From Paraburkholderia sp. UYCP14C (GTDB lineage Bacteria; Pseudomonadota; Gammaproteobacteria; Burkholderiales; Burkholderiaceae), in the NCBI RefSeq assembly GCF_004197395.1, contig NZ_SELS01000015.1, positions 1 through 64,000 on the forward strand: a stretch of 64,000 nucleotides of DNA, in the 5' to 3' direction. Below the pieces are notes generated by a model that saw only the letters and a list, made by a program, of their open reading frames with translations, ran no database searches and was not told the origin of the DNA. Positions 39,602 through 48,781 of this stretch are shown piece after piece. Numbering within the stretch: position 1 is the first letter of the stretch; each line of letters begins with the position of its first letter. Position numbers and translations under genes: made by a program.

Positions 39602-40264
39602 TCAGCCTGCGGCCGGCGTTTCGCCTGTTTCGCCCGCTGCATCCGGGATCAGCCAGCTCTCGATCAGTTCATGCGCTTCATCGAGCCCCGTTCGCTTGAG
39701 CGCCGAAAAGAGCTGCGCGGTCAATTCGCCGCGATAGCCCGCGGCCCGATATTCGGCCAGTCCCTTCTGCGCGGTGCGCAACGCATTCGTGCTTTCCTGA
39801 CGTGTCAATTTGTCGCATTTGGTGAGCAGCGTGTGGATCGGCTTGCCGGTCGGCGCGAACCACTCGATCATGCGTCGATCGAGCTCCGTCAGCGGACGGC
39901 GCGAATCCATCATCAGGATCATGCCGCGCAGTTGTGAGCGCGATTGCAGATACGTGGACAGCAGCGCTTCCCAGTGCGCCTTTGCCGCGCCCGGCACTTC
40001 CGCATAGCCGTAGCCCGGCAGGTCGACCAGATAGGCGGCCGGCTCATCCGCCTTGCCGACCGAAAAATAATTGATGTGCTGCGTGCGGCCGGGGGTCTTA
40101 CTCGCGAACGCAAGTCGCTTCTGATTGCAGAGCACGTTGATCGCGGTCGACTTGCCCGCGTTCGAGCGTCCCGCGAAAGCGATCTCGGGCTGCGCGGTGG
40201 CCGGCAGGTCTCGCAGATGATTGACGGTGGTATAGAAGCGGGATTCGTGGAGCAGGAAGTGCAT
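39602..40264 (-). CDS. engB: Ribosome biogenesis GTP-binding protein EngB (YsxC/YihA)
   Basis: 220 residues. EngB is an essential GTPase for late 50S assembly. The motifs are complete: G1 [12 protein letters not shown] near 33-44, G2 TPGRTQ near 59-64, G3 [10 protein letters not shown] near 80-89 and G4 TKCDKL near 147-152. It faces the cytochrome c gene divergently and precedes hemB on the same strand after a 276-base gap, so the two may be co-expressed. Confidence 0.96.
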   Translation of the reverse strand: MHFLLHESRFYTTVNHLRDLPATAQPEIAFAGRSNAGKSTAINVLCNQKRLAFASKTPGRTQHINYFSVGKADEPAAYLVDLPGYGYAEVPGAAKAHWEALLSTYLQSRSQLRGMILMMDSRRPLTELDRRMIEWFAPTGKPIHTLLTKCDKLTRQESTNALRTAQKGLAEYRAAGYRGELTAQLFSALKRTGLDEAHELIESWLIPDAAGETGETPAAG

Positions 40265-40347
40265 GATGGAAGCCAGATAGGAGACGCCGCGGAGCCCGCA
40301 GGGGGAACGGGGTCAAGCCCGACTGGCGTCTAAGCGATTAGCGAGTT

Positions 40348-40357
40348 ATTGTACAAT
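40348..40357. promoter_or_regulatory. Palindrome ATTGTACAAT in the engB–cytochrome c gap
   Basis: A perfect 10-base palindrome lies in the 220-base divergent gap. TACAAT or its complement could serve as a -10 for either gene. No good -35 was found at 16-18 bases, so the role is open. Confidence 0.3.
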
Positions 40358-40484
40358 ACGATGGTTTACTGAAAACCTTGGGAGGCCGCCCCACGTGCCT
40401 TGGCGGCTCCTGGCGGTCACTCGGTCGCCGTCGTCGTACTTTGCAGAACCTCTAAAATCCCACAAGACGAGACAGGGTGTGCGA

Positions 40485-41138
40485 ATGAATCGACTGTGCA
40501 AGACTCTGATGGTGCTTCATGTAACGGCAGGTCTTTCAGGTTTGGCAATTCAGGCACGAGCAGCAGATCCGGCAAAGCCGGACATCAATCGGGGACAGGC
40601 AATCGCGGTACAGGTATGTGCGTCATGTCACGGCGCAGACGGCAACAGTGCCGGTGGCGCATACCCGAAGCTGGCGGGCCAGCATCCTGAGTATCTCGTC
40701 AAGCAGCTTAGAGATTTCAAGACTCAGCCGGGCGCCAAACAGGCCGCGCGCAACAATGCGATCATGGCGGGCATGGCTGCCGCACTTTCCGATCAGGACA
40801 TGATCAACGTCGCGGCTTACTTTTCGACGCAGACGCCCAAGCCAGGCTATGCACATAACAAGAACACCGTCGCGCAGGGTCAGCAGATCTATCGCGGTGG
40901 GATTGCCGACCGCGGCGTGCCGGCCTGTGCCGCCTGCCACGGGCCCACGGGGCAGGGCATTCCGATTCAGTATCCGCGCCTGTCGGGGCAGTGGGCCGAG
41001 TACTCGGTGACGCAGTTGGCCGCGTTCACGCAAGGTCCGGGCGCTCGTAATAACAACGACGCGATGCATGCGATAGCATCGCGTCTGTCGGACAACGAGA
41101 TCAAGGCGGTTGCCGACTACATCGCGGGCCTGCATTAA
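40485..41138 (+). CDS. Dihaem cytochrome c (c4 type)
   Basis: 217 residues from ATG 40485; the longer frame upstream lacks a signal-like start. A signal peptide (about 1-26, ending near QARA) exports it to the periplasm. Two haem-binding motifs, CASCHGADGN and CAACHGPTGQG, each begin a class I cytochrome c domain of about 90 residues, giving the c4/c553 dihaem pattern. Cytochromes of this type carry electrons to terminal oxidases. It lies before resB-ccsA, which attach such haems. Confidence 0.93.
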   Translation: MNRLCKTLMVLHVTAGLSGLAIQARAADPAKPDINRGQAIAVQVCASCHGADGNSAGGAYPKLAGQHPEYLVKQLRDFKTQPGAKQAARNNAIMAGMAAALSDQDMINVAAYFSTQTPKPGYAHNKNTVAQGQQIYRGGIADRGVPACAACHGPTGQGIPIQYPRLSGQWAEYSVTQLAAFTQGPGARNNNDAMHAIASRLSDNEIKAVADYIAGLH

Positions 41139-41190
41139 GCGGCTCGCCCGCGCGAATCCAACCGGCCCGGCGAGGCCGGTGAAAAACAAG

Positions 41191-41236
41191 AAAAGGGTGA
41201 GGGTGTCGTAGCTACGACAGCCCTTCACCCTTTTTT
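41191..41236 (+). terminator. Long terminator after cytochrome c
   Basis: AAAAGGGTGAGGG pairs with CCC-TTCACCCTTTT with a bulge, and the inner 16-base palindrome TGTCGTAGCTACGACA extends the stem by about seven pairs. Six Ts end it, 21 bases before the resB ATG. A second small stem, ACCGGCC/GGCCGGT, lies at 41161-41180. Confidence 0.9.
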
Positions 41237-41256
41237 GCTGTTCAGTCGGAGTTTGA

Positions 41257-43467
41257 ATGAGCGTCACCACGTCGGGTCTGCAGTCGAAGTCGGGCAATCG
41301 CGTCATGCGCAGCACCATCGAGCTCCTGAGCTCGATGCGTTTCGCCATCGCGCTGCTCGTGATTCTGTCGATCGCCAGCATCATCGGTACCGTCCTCACG
41401 CAGGACGATCCGTATCCCAACTACGTCAACCAGTTCGGTCCGTTCTGGGCGGACATCTTCCGCGCGCTGAGCCTCTACACGGTGTACAGCTCGTGGTGGT
41501 TCATGCTGATCCTCGGCTTCCTGATGGTGTCGGTGTCGCTGTGCGTGATCCGCAATGCGCCGAAGATGGTCGCCGACGCGAAGAGCTGGAAGGACAAGGT
41601 TCGCGAAGGCAGCCTGCGCGCGTTCCATCACAAGGGCGAGTTCGCGGTGCACGGCTCGCGCGCGCAGTCGGCCGCAGTGCTCGCCAAACTGTCGGCAAAG
41701 CTCGGCTACAAGTTCGTCACGCGCGAGTCGGACGGCGCGACGCTGATCGCCGCGAAGCGCGGTGCGCTGACGAAGTTCGGCTACATCTCCGCGCATATCG
41801 CGATTGTCGTGATCTGTCTCGGCGGCCTGCTCGACAGCAATCTGCCGATCAAGCTGCAAATGTGGCTGTTCGACAAGTCGCCGATCAACTCGAACACGGT
41901 GATCAACGAGATTCCGCCCGAGCATCGGCTGTCGCAATCGAACCCGACGTTTCGCGGCTACGCGTGGGTGCCCGAAGGGCAGCACGTGTCGACCGCGATC
42001 CTGAATCAGCCCAGCGGCTCGCTGATCCAGGATCTGCCGTTTTCCATCGAGCTCAACAAGTTCATCGTCGATTACTACTCGACCGGCATGCCGAAGCTGT
42101 TCGCGAGCGACATCGTCGTGATCGATCACAAGACCGGCGCGCGTGTGCCGGCGCGCGTCGAGGTCAACAAGCCGTTCGAATACGACGGCGTGTCGATTTA
42201 CCAGTCGAGCTTCCAGGACGGCGGCTCGCAGATGCAGATGACCGCCTATCCGATGACCGGCCCGAGCGCGAAGACCTCGCCCTTCGGTGGCACGATCGGC
42301 GGCAACGCGCCATTGAGTTCCGCGACGCCGCTCGCCGACGGTCAGACCGTCGAGTTCACCGACTTCCGCGCGATCAACGTCGAAAATATTTCCAACGGCA
42401 GCGGCCAGAACGACGCGCGCGGGGTTGCCGCGCAACACTCGCTGAAGGAAGCGTTCGACGAGCGCCTCGGCTCGGGCGCGAAGACCTCGAAGCCGCTCGA
42501 TCTGCACAATGTCGGCCCGTCGGTGCAGTACAAGATTCGCGGCAAGGACGGCCAGGCGCGCGAATACAACAACTACATGCTGCCCGTCGACGTGAACGGC
42601 GAGAAGATGTTCCTCGCCGGCATGCGCCTGAATCCCGACGATCCGTTCCGCTACCTGCGCATTCCCGCCGACAGCGGCGGCACGCTCAAGGAATGGATGA
42701 ATCTGCGCGCCACGCTCGAAGACCCGAACCAACGCGCCATCGCCGCGCATCAGTTCGCGCAGCGCTCGGTGCCGGGCTCGAATGCGGAATTGCAGCAGCA
42801 TCTGGAGGAAAGCGCGTTGCGGGTGCTGACCCTTTTTGCAGGCGCCGACGGCAACATGAAGATGCCGAATGGCGAAACGCTCGGCGGCTTCCAGGCGATC
42901 GCTGCATTCATCGACCGGTCGGTACCGAAGGGCGAGCAGGAAAAAGCCGCGAGTCTGCTGCTGCGCATGCTCGAAGGCGTGACGTGGGACTTGTGGCAAC
43001 TGTCGCGCCAGCAGCTCGGCGAGCCCGCCGCGCCGGCCAACGCGGACACGAACCGCTTCATCCAGAGTTCGCTTAATGCGATATCCGACAGCTTTTTGTA
43101 TGGATCGCCGGTCTATTTGCAGCTTGACTCATTCAAGCAGGTGCAAGCTTCGGTATTTCAGTTGACGCGCGCGCCGGGCAAAAAAGTCGTGTATCTTGGC
43201 AGCCTGCTTCTCGTATTGGGCATCTTTTCGATGTTCTACGTCCGCGAACGGCGTCTGTGGTTCTGGCTCAAGGATACGGACCATGGCACGAGCGTCGTGA
43301 TGGCGATGTCGAGCGCGCGTAAGACGCTAGACTTCGAGAAGGAGTTCGTCCAGACGCGTGATGCCGTGAGCGCCGCACTGGGCGCAAAACTCATCGAAGC
43401 AGCCGAAGCCACCCCGGCCGCTAAGGCCGCCGCAGCGTCGGCAAGCTCACAGGATTCGACCCGGTAA
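41257..43467 (+). CDS. resB: Cytochrome c biogenesis protein ResB (Ccs1)
   Basis: 736 residues. ResB forms with CcsA the system II haem-handling and ligation complex in the cytoplasmic membrane. Hydrophobic segments are seen near 28-48 (MRFAIALLVILSIASIIGTV), 70-90, around 175-195 and near 640-660 (YLGSLLLVLGIFSMFYV), with a large periplasmic domain between the last two. GGAG precedes the ATG and ccsA starts four bases after the stop. The plus-one frame is also open for 613 codons but has atypical composition. Confidence 0.95.
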   Translation: MSVTTSGLQSKSGNRVMRSTIELLSSMRFAIALLVILSIASIIGTVLTQDDPYPNYVNQFGPFWADIFRALSLYTVYSSWWFMLILGFLMVSVSLCVIRNAPKMVADAKSWKDKVREGSLRAFHHKGEFAVHGSRAQSAAVLAKLSAKLGYKFVTRESDGATLIAAKRGALTKFGYISAHIAIVVICLGGLLDSNLPIKLQMWLFDKSPINSNTVINEIPPEHRLSQSNPTFRGYAWVPEGQHVSTAILNQPSGSLIQDLPFSIELNKFIVDYYSTGMPKLFASDIVVIDHKTGARVPARVEVNKPFEYDGVSIYQSSFQDGGSQMQMTAYPMTGPSAKTSPFGGTIGGNAPLSSATPLADGQTVEFTDFRAINVENISNGSGQNDARGVAAQHSLKEAFDERLGSGAKTSKPLDLHNVGPSVQYKIRGKDGQAREYNNYMLPVDVNGEKMFLAGMRLNPDDPFRYLRIPADSGGTLKEWMNLRATLEDPNQRAIAAHQFAQRSVPGSNAELQQHLEESALRVLTLFAGADGNMKMPNGETLGGFQAIAAFIDRSVPKGEQEKAASLLLRMLEGVTWDLWQLSRQQLGEPAAPANADTNRFIQSSLNAISDSFLYGSPVYLQLDSFKQVQASVFQLTRAPGKKVVYLGSLLLVLGIFSMFYVRERRLWFWLKDTDHGTSVVMAMSSARKTLDFEKEFVQTRDAVSAALGAKLIEAAEATPAAKAAAASASSQDSTR

Positions 43468-43471
43468 GATC

Positions 43472-44680
43472 ATGGACTTGACTCAGGTTTCCTCCTCCTC
43501 TTCTGCTTCGCGCGCCGACAAGGCGTTTGCGAGCAGCACGCCCGAACTCTCGCACTTCGACGAACGGCCGTTCCTGAAACGGCTCGGTATGCTCGATTGG
43601 CTGTTCGCACTCGCGCTCGTCGGGGGCGCCGGGTTCGCGCTGTCGCGCTACTACCCGTTCATGAATTACTACGACAAGCTGGTGCTGGTGTGCTCAGTGC
43701 CGGCTTTCGTGGTGCTCGGCTGGCGCTGGAAGCCGGTTCGTCCGCTGATGGTGGGTATTGCTGCGCTGTCGGTGCTTGCGATCCAGATCTACCACGGTGA
43801 TCTGAGCCGCGCCGACAACGCGTTCTTCCTCAAGTATTTTCTGTCGAGCCAGTCCGCGATCCTGTGGATGAGCGCGTTGTTCGTGTTCGCGACCGTGTTC
43901 TACTGGATCGCGCTGCTGTCGCGCTCGCCGACCGGCGCCGCGATCGGCTCGAAGATGACCTGGGCGGCGGTGCTGATGGGCTTCGTCGGCATGATGGTGC
44001 GCTGGTACGAGTCGTACCTGATCGGCTCGGACGTCGGCCATATTCCGATTTCGAATCTGTATGAAGTGTTCGTGCTGTTCAGCCTGATCACTGCGCTGTT
44101 TTACCTGTATTACGAGCAGCACTACAACACGCGTGCGCTCGGCGCGTTCGTCCTGCTCGTGATCAGCGCGGCCGTCGGCTTCCTGATGTGGTACTCGGTC
44201 TCGCGCGACGCGCAGCAGATCCAGCCGCTCGTGCCGGCGCTGCAAAGCTGGTGGATGAAGATTCACGTGCCGGCGAATTTCATCGGCTACGGCAGCTTCG
44301 CGCTGTCGGCGATGGTCGGCGTCGCGTATCTGGCCAAGGAACGCGGCGTGCTCGCGGATCGTCTGCCGGCGCTCGACGTGCTCGACGACCTGATGTACAA
44401 GTCGATCGCGGTCGGCTTCGCGTTCTTCACGATCGCGACGATTCTCGGCGCGCTGTGGGCCGCCGAAGCGTGGGGCGGCTACTGGAGCTGGGACCCGAAG
44501 GAGACGTGGGCGCTGATCGTGTGGCTGAACTACGCGGCGTGGCTGCACATGCGTCTGATGAAGGGCCTGCGCGGTGCGGTCGCCGCATGGTGGGCGCTGA
44601 CCGGCCTGCTGGTCACGAGCTTCGCGTTCCTCGGCGTGAACATGTTCCTGTCGGGCTTGCATAGCTACGGCAAGCTGTAA
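43472..44680 (+). CDS. ccsA: Cytochrome c biogenesis protein CcsA (ResC/CcsB)
   Basis: 402 residues, about eight membrane segments. The tryptophan-rich haem-binding WWD motif, [15 protein letters not shown], lies near 331-345, flanked by histidines in the membrane helices. With ResB it transports haem and joins it to CXXCH apoproteins kept reduced by DsbD. It follows resB after four bases and has a terminator at 44706-44739. Confidence 0.96.
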   Translation: MDLTQVSSSSSASRADKAFASSTPELSHFDERPFLKRLGMLDWLFALALVGGAGFALSRYYPFMNYYDKLVLVCSVPAFVVLGWRWKPVRPLMVGIAALSVLAIQIYHGDLSRADNAFFLKYFLSSQSAILWMSALFVFATVFYWIALLSRSPTGAAIGSKMTWAAVLMGFVGMMVRWYESYLIGSDVGHIPISNLYEVFVLFSLITALFYLYYEQHYNTRALGAFVLLVISAAVGFLMWYSVSRDAQQIQPLVPALQSWWMKIHVPANFIGYGSFALSAMVGVAYLAKERGVLADRLPALDVLDDLMYKSIAVGFAFFTIATILGALWAAEAWGGYWSWDPKETWALIVWLNYAAWLHMRLMKGLRGAVAAWWALTGLLVTSFAFLGVNMFLSGLHSYGKL

Positions 44681-44705
44681 GATCCGCCTCGCTGAACCGA
44701 CTAAG

Positions 44706-44739
44706 AACCGCCGCGTGCTTTCGCACCGGCGGTTTTTTT
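44706..44739 (+). terminator. Rho-independent terminator after ccsA
   Basis: AACCGCCG pairs with CGGCGGTT, and inner GTGC pairs with GCAC around loop TTTC; seven Ts follow. It separates ccsA from msrP. Confidence 0.92.
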
Positions 44740-44886
44740 ATGGCCGATGGAATATTCGTGGCGCCCCGGTGTTCTCCAGTCAAGCACCTGAGCAAGTACC
44801 CGTGGATGACAGACGCCCGCAAACGGGCGATCATCAATATGGCTCCGCAACGCGCGCGACGCGGCGGGCCGGCAAGGAGCAGCACG

Positions 44887-45882
44887 ATGTGGATCAAGCG
44901 AAGCGACAGAATTCAACTGACCGGCGATGACATCGCGCGCAGCGAAATCACGCCGCGGCACGTGTTCGAGAACCGTCGACGCATCCTGCAGGCAGCGGGC
45001 GCGATGGCGCTCGGCAGCCTGATCGGCGTGAGCGGCGAGGCGCTCGCGACCTACTCGTCGCCCGATCCGAAGGCGCAGAAGCTGGCGGCGAAAACCAACA
45101 CCAGGTTCGTCGCGCTCGACAAGCTCACGCCGTACAAGGACATCACCACCTACAACAATTTCTACGAGTTCGGCACCGACAAATCCGACCCCGCGCAGCA
45201 CGCGGGCACGTTGCGGCCGCATCCGTGGAAGGTGAGCGTCGAGGGCGAGATCAAGAATCCGAAGGTGTATGACATCGACGACCTGCTGAAGCTCGCGCCG
45301 CTCGAGGAACGTGTGTACCGGCATCGCTGCGTCGAAGGGTGGTCGATCGTGGTGCCGTGGATCGGCGTGTCGCTGTCCGAGTTGATCAAGCGCGTCGAGC
45401 CGACCAGCAACGCGAAGTACGTGCAGTTCATCACGCTCGCCGATCCGTCGCAGATGCCCGGACTGTCGGAGCCCATACTCGACTGGCCTTACTCCGAAGG
45501 CCTGCGTATGGACGAAGCGATGCATCCGCTGACGCTGCTGACGATGGGCCTCTATGGCCAGGTGCTGCCGAATCAGAACGGCGCGCCGATTCGCGTCGTG
45601 GTGCCGTGGAAGTACGGCTTCAAGAGCGCGAAGTCGCTCGTGAAAATCCGCTTCATCGACAAGCAGCCGCCGACCAGTTGGAACACGTACGCGTCGAACG
45701 AATATGGGTTTTATTCGAACGTGAATCCGAATGTCGACCATCCGCGCTGGAGCCAGGCCACCGAACGGCGCATCGGCGAAGACGGCTTTTTCACACCGAA
45801 ACGCAAGACCCTGATGTTCAACGGCTACGGCGATCAGGTCGCATCGCTCTATCAGGGCATGGATCTGAAGAAGAACTTCTAG
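44887..45882 (+). CDS. msrP: Periplasmic methionine-sulfoxide reductase catalytic subunit MsrP
   Basis: 331 residues from ATG 44887, which follows AAGGAGCAGCACG; the open frame from 44740 adds 49 unlikely residues. MsrP is a molybdopterin enzyme that reduces oxidised methionines in periplasmic proteins. A Tat signal is seen in [19 protein letters not shown] (about 31-49). The molybdenum-ligating cysteine lies in [14 protein letters not shown] near 145. The membrane partner msrQ starts ten bases after the stop. Confidence 0.95.
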   Translation: MWIKRSDRIQLTGDDIARSEITPRHVFENRRRILQAAGAMALGSLIGVSGEALATYSSPDPKAQKLAAKTNTRFVALDKLTPYKDITTYNNFYEFGTDKSDPAQHAGTLRPHPWKVSVEGEIKNPKVYDIDDLLKLAPLEERVYRHRCVEGWSIVVPWIGVSLSELIKRVEPTSNAKYVQFITLADPSQMPGLSEPILDWPYSEGLRMDEAMHPLTLLTMGLYGQVLPNQNGAPIRVVVPWKYGFKSAKSLVKIRFIDKQPPTSWNTYASNEYGFYSNVNPNVDHPRWSQATERRIGEDGFFTPKRKTLMFNGYGDQVASLYQGMDLKKNF

Positions 45883-45892
45883 GGCGAGCGCG

Positions 45893-46594
45893 ATGGCTTC
45901 CGATACGCAAACTGTTACCCGCAACGAGCCTGCGACACGGCGCACGGCGCCGCTGTCGGCTGCGAAGCCACGTCCCGCGGGCGGCGCAAGCTGGGTCGTA
46001 CCGGCGAAGGTGGCGGTCTTCATCGCGGCGCTGTACCCACTCGCGCGCCTTGTGCTGTTCGGCCTGACCGACCGGCTCGGCGCGAACCCGATCGAATTCA
46101 TCACGCGCTCGACCGGCCTGTGGACGCTCGTGTTCCTGTGCATCACGCTTACGGTGACGCCGCTGCGCCGTCTGACCGGCGTCGCCGCGTTCGTGCGTTT
46201 CCGGCGCATGCTCGGGCTGTACACGTTCTTCTACGCGACGCTGCATTTCACCACGTACCTGTGGTTCGACAAGTGGTTCGACGTCGCGGAGATTCTGAAG
46301 GACATCGGCAAGCGGCCGTTCATTACGGTGGGATTCGCCGCGTTCGTAATGCTGATTGCGCTGGCGGTGACGTCTCCGCGCGCGATGGTGCGCAAGCTTG
46401 GACGTCGCTGGCAGACGCTGCATCGCGCGATCTACGTGATCGGCGCGCTGGCGATCCTGCATTTCTGGTGGATGAAGGCGGGCAAGCACGATCTGCTGCT
46501 GCCGAAGATTTACGGCGCAGTGATGATCGCGTTGCTGGGGTGGCGGCTGGTGGTGTGGATACGTGAGCGAAGTATCAAAACGCGCCGACGGTGA
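45893..46594 (+). CDS. msrQ: MsrQ, haem-containing membrane subunit of MsrPQ
   Basis: 233 residues. MsrQ is a ferric-reductase-like membrane protein that passes electrons to MsrP. After a polar N-terminal stretch of about 35 residues there are five to six hydrophobic segments, with histidines in FYATLHFTTYLWF and RAIYVIGALAILHFWW suited to bind haem b. It forms an operon with msrP and shares a bidirectional terminator with lysA. Confidence 0.94.
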   Translation: MASDTQTVTRNEPATRRTAPLSAAKPRPAGGASWVVPAKVAVFIAALYPLARLVLFGLTDRLGANPIEFITRSTGLWTLVFLCITLTVTPLRRLTGVAAFVRFRRMLGLYTFFYATLHFTTYLWFDKWFDVAEILKDIGKRPFITVGFAAFVMLIALAVTSPRAMVRKLGRRWQTLHRAIYVIGALAILHFWWMKAGKHDLLLPKIYGAVMIALLGWRLVVWIRERSIKTRRR

Positions 46595-46633
46595 CGGCGA
46601 GCAGATAACGCGTCACACACGCAGATGCAAAGA

Positions 46634-46665
46634 AAAATGGCGATGCCAGTCGGCATCGCCATTTT
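46634..46665. terminator. Bidirectional terminator between msrQ and lysA
   Basis: AAAATGGCGATGCC pairs fully with GGCATCGCCATTTT around loop AGTC, a 14-bp stem with A and T flanks. It lies 43 bases from the lysA stop and 39 from the msrQ stop. Confidence 0.88.
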
Positions 46666-46708
46666 CGTTGCTGCGCTTTACCGTTGGCTCTGCAGCCGGT
46701 TCCGATGT

Positions 46709-47971
46709 TTACACCGGCAGAATCGTTTCGCCCGCAAACAGCTGCTTGACCTCTTCGCGCGCACGAACCACATGCGCCTGTGTACCATCCACCATCACCT
46801 CGGCGGCGCGCGCACGGGTGTTGTAGTTCGAGCTCATCACGAAGCCGTAAGCGCCGGCCGAGCGGATCGCGAGCAGATCGCCGGGTTCGACCGCGAGCAG
46901 CCGTTCGCGGCCGAGCCAGTCGCCGCTTTCGCAGACGGGGCCGACCACGTCATAGATGTGCGAGGGGACTTTGCGCTTCACGACCGGCTCGATTGCGTGA
47001 TACGCGTCGTACATCGCCGGGCGCGCGAGATCGGTCATCGCCGCGTCGACGATCGCGAAGTTCTTGTCCTCGCCCGGCTTCAGAAACTCGAGCCGCGTGA
47101 GCAGTATTCCCGCATTGCCGACCAGCGAACGCCCCGGCTCGAAATAGACTTCGCGATGACCATGGCCGCGCGCCTCGATGCGATCGAGCACCGTGCGCAC
47201 GAACTCGCCGATTTCCGGCGGCGTTTCGTCGTCGTAGGTAATGCCGAGGCCGCCGCCGACGTCGATATGGCGAATCTTCACGCCGTCCTGCTCGATCCGC
47301 TCGACGAGTTCCAGCACCTTGTCGATCGCGTCGAGATAGGGCGCGACTTCGGTGATTTGCGAGCCGATATGGCAGTCGATGCCGACCAGCTCGAGATTCG
47401 CCATTGCCGCGGCTGCCTGATAAGTGGCACGCGCATCGTCGAACGCAACCCCGAACTTGTTCGTCTTCAGGCCGGTGGAAATGTACGGGTGCGTTTTCGC
47501 GTCGACGTCGGGATTCACGCGCAGCGACACCGGCGCCTTCTTGCCCATCTCGCCCGCCACCGCGTTCAGGCGATCGAGTTCGGGAATCGATTCGACGTTG
47601 AAGCATTTGACGCCTGCCGCGAGCGCATCGCGCATTTCGCTCGCCTGCTTGCCGACGCCCGAAAACACGGTGTTTTCCGCTTTGCCGCCGGCCGCGAGCA
47701 CGCGCGCGAGTTCGCCGCCCGACACGATGTCGAAGCCCGCGCCGAGGCGTGCGAACACGTTCAGCACCGCGAGATTGCTGTTGGCTTTGACGGCCACGTG
47801 CACGCTCGCTCGACGCCCGGCGCAGGCGCCCGCATAGGCGTTCCACGCGGCGGTCAGCGCGGCGCGCGAATAAACGTAGAGCGGCGTGCCGAACTGCTCG
47901 GCGAGGGAAACGGCGGACACGCCTTCGGCGTGCAGTACGCCGTCGACGTAGTCAAATGCGGATCGAGTCAT
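46709..47971 (-). CDS. lysA: Diaminopimelate decarboxylase
   Basis: 420 residues. LysA decarboxylates meso-diaminopimelate to L-lysine with PLP. The PLP lysine lies in VHVAVKANSNLAVL near 57-70. The alanine-racemase-type barrel includes GFDIVSGGELARVL, and IRHIDVGGGLGITY binds the phosphate. The C-terminal domain has CESGDWLGRER, with the substrate-binding cysteine. It follows lptM on the minus strand after nine bases, so the two are probably co-transcribed. Confidence 0.97.
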   Translation of the reverse strand: MTRSAFDYVDGVLHAEGVSAVSLAEQFGTPLYVYSRAALTAAWNAYAGACAGRRASVHVAVKANSNLAVLNVFARLGAGFDIVSGGELARVLAAGGKAENTVFSGVGKQASEMRDALAAGVKCFNVESIPELDRLNAVAGEMGKKAPVSLRVNPDVDAKTHPYISTGLKTNKFGVAFDDARATYQAAAAMANLELVGIDCHIGSQITEVAPYLDAIDKVLELVERIEQDGVKIRHIDVGGGLGITYDDETPPEIGEFVRTVLDRIEARGHGHREVYFEPGRSLVGNAGILLTRLEFLKPGEDKNFAIVDAAMTDLARPAMYDAYHAIEPVVKRKVPSHIYDVVGPVCESGDWLGRERLLAVEPGDLLAIRSAGAYGFVMSSNYNTRARAAEVMVDGTQAHVVRAREEVKQLFAGETILPV

Positions 47972-47980
47972 GCGAAAGTC

Positions 47981-48325
47981 TTATTGAGCGGAAGGGACGG
48001 CAGAGGCGGGCCGCGGCACTGCCGGAGCCGATGCCGCGGATGCGGGCGGCGTCGTGAGTTGGTCTTCGGGAGCAAGCGTGAGCGGCGTGCCCGAGGTGTC
48101 CGGGATCGAGCCCATGTCGGCTGCGCTGCCGCTAGCCGGTTGCGTTTGATCGGTCGACGGCGTTTGCGTGCGGTGAGCCGGCGGGGCGGGCAGCGGCGGT
48201 ACGGTTGGCAGATAGAGCGAGCCGCGTTGGCCGCAGCCGGTGAGCGCACAACCTGCGAGAATGGCTAAAACCGCTACAATCGCGCGGCCGGGCGCTGCCG
48301 CGCGCATCCGAGTTTCAACTCGCAT
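47981..48325 (-). CDS. lptM: Small lipoprotein LptM (YifL family)
   Basis: 114 residues. A signal peptide ends in the lipobox LTGC, and the mature start CGQRGSLYLP matches the LptM family, which in E. coli assists LptD maturation in LPS export. The rest is a Pro/Ala/Ser/Thr-rich tail of about 75 residues, longer than the E. coli protein. AGGGA lies before the ATG at 48325; an internal ATG at 48307 is less likely. It diverges from cyaY with 35 bases between the starts. Confidence 0.9.
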   Translation of the reverse strand: MRVETRMRAAAPGRAIVAVLAILAGCALTGCGQRGSLYLPTVPPLPAPPAHRTQTPSTDQTQPASGSAADMGSIPDTSGTPLTLAPEDQLTTPPASAASAPAVPRPASAVPSAQ

Positions 48326-48360
48326 GACTGTCCCTGAATGAATAATCGATGGAGTTTAGC

Positions 48361-48681
48361 ATGTCCGATAGTGATTACCTGACCCGTGCGGAAGCCGTGC
48401 TGACCGCCATCGAGAGCGCGCTCGACGACATCGACGCCGACATCGAACTCGAGCGCAGCGGCAACGTTCTGACGCTCGAATTCGAGAACCGCACGAAGAT
48501 CATCGTCAACCTTCAGCCGCCGATGAGCGAGATCTGGATCGCGGCGAAGGCCGGCGGTTTTCACTTCCGTTTCGTCGACGGTGAATGGCGCGATACACGC
48601 AGCGGCTCGGAGTTTTTCGCCGCGCTGTCGCAGTATGCGACGCAGCAGGCCGGGGAGCCGGTGCATTTCGCCGCGCAATAA
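48361..48681 (+). CDS. cyaY: Iron-sulfur cluster assembly protein CyaY (bacterial frataxin)
   Basis: 106 residues from ATG 48361, with GGAG upstream; the ATG at 48349 overlaps that site. CyaY binds iron and modulates IscS-dependent cluster assembly. The acidic first helix (about 1-30, rich in Asp and Glu) and the strand motif [17 protein letters not shown] are typical. Confidence 0.95.
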   Translation: MSDSDYLTRAEAVLTAIESALDDIDADIELERSGNVLTLEFENRTKIIVNLQPPMSEIWIAAKAGGFHFRFVDGEWRDTRSGSEFFAALSQYATQQAGEPVHFAAQ

Positions 48682-48723
48682 GCGTGGCGTGACGAGCGCA
48701 AAGCTCGAGGCACGCTCAAAACG

Positions 48724-48754
48724 AAACCGCCGCGTATCGAACGCGGCGGTTTTT
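48724..48754. terminator. Bidirectional terminator between cyaY and mrcA
   Basis: AAACCGCCGCGT pairs fully with ACGCGGCGGTTT around loop ATCGA, followed on the plus side by TTTT in total five Ts and on the minus side by a shorter T run. It can serve both converging genes. Confidence 0.88.
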
Positions 48755-48781
48755 CATTTCTAACCGGACATCGACGCGGCC

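Noticed and set aside
41235-43076. Alternative plus-strand frame of 613 codons inside resB
   Set aside because: Arg/Asp-rich shadow frame; the other frame encodes ResB with membrane helices and proper coupling to ccsA.
46625-48268. Plus-strand frame of 547 codons across lysA and lptM
   Set aside because: It runs antisense to both genes and through their terminator, with no recognisable protein features.
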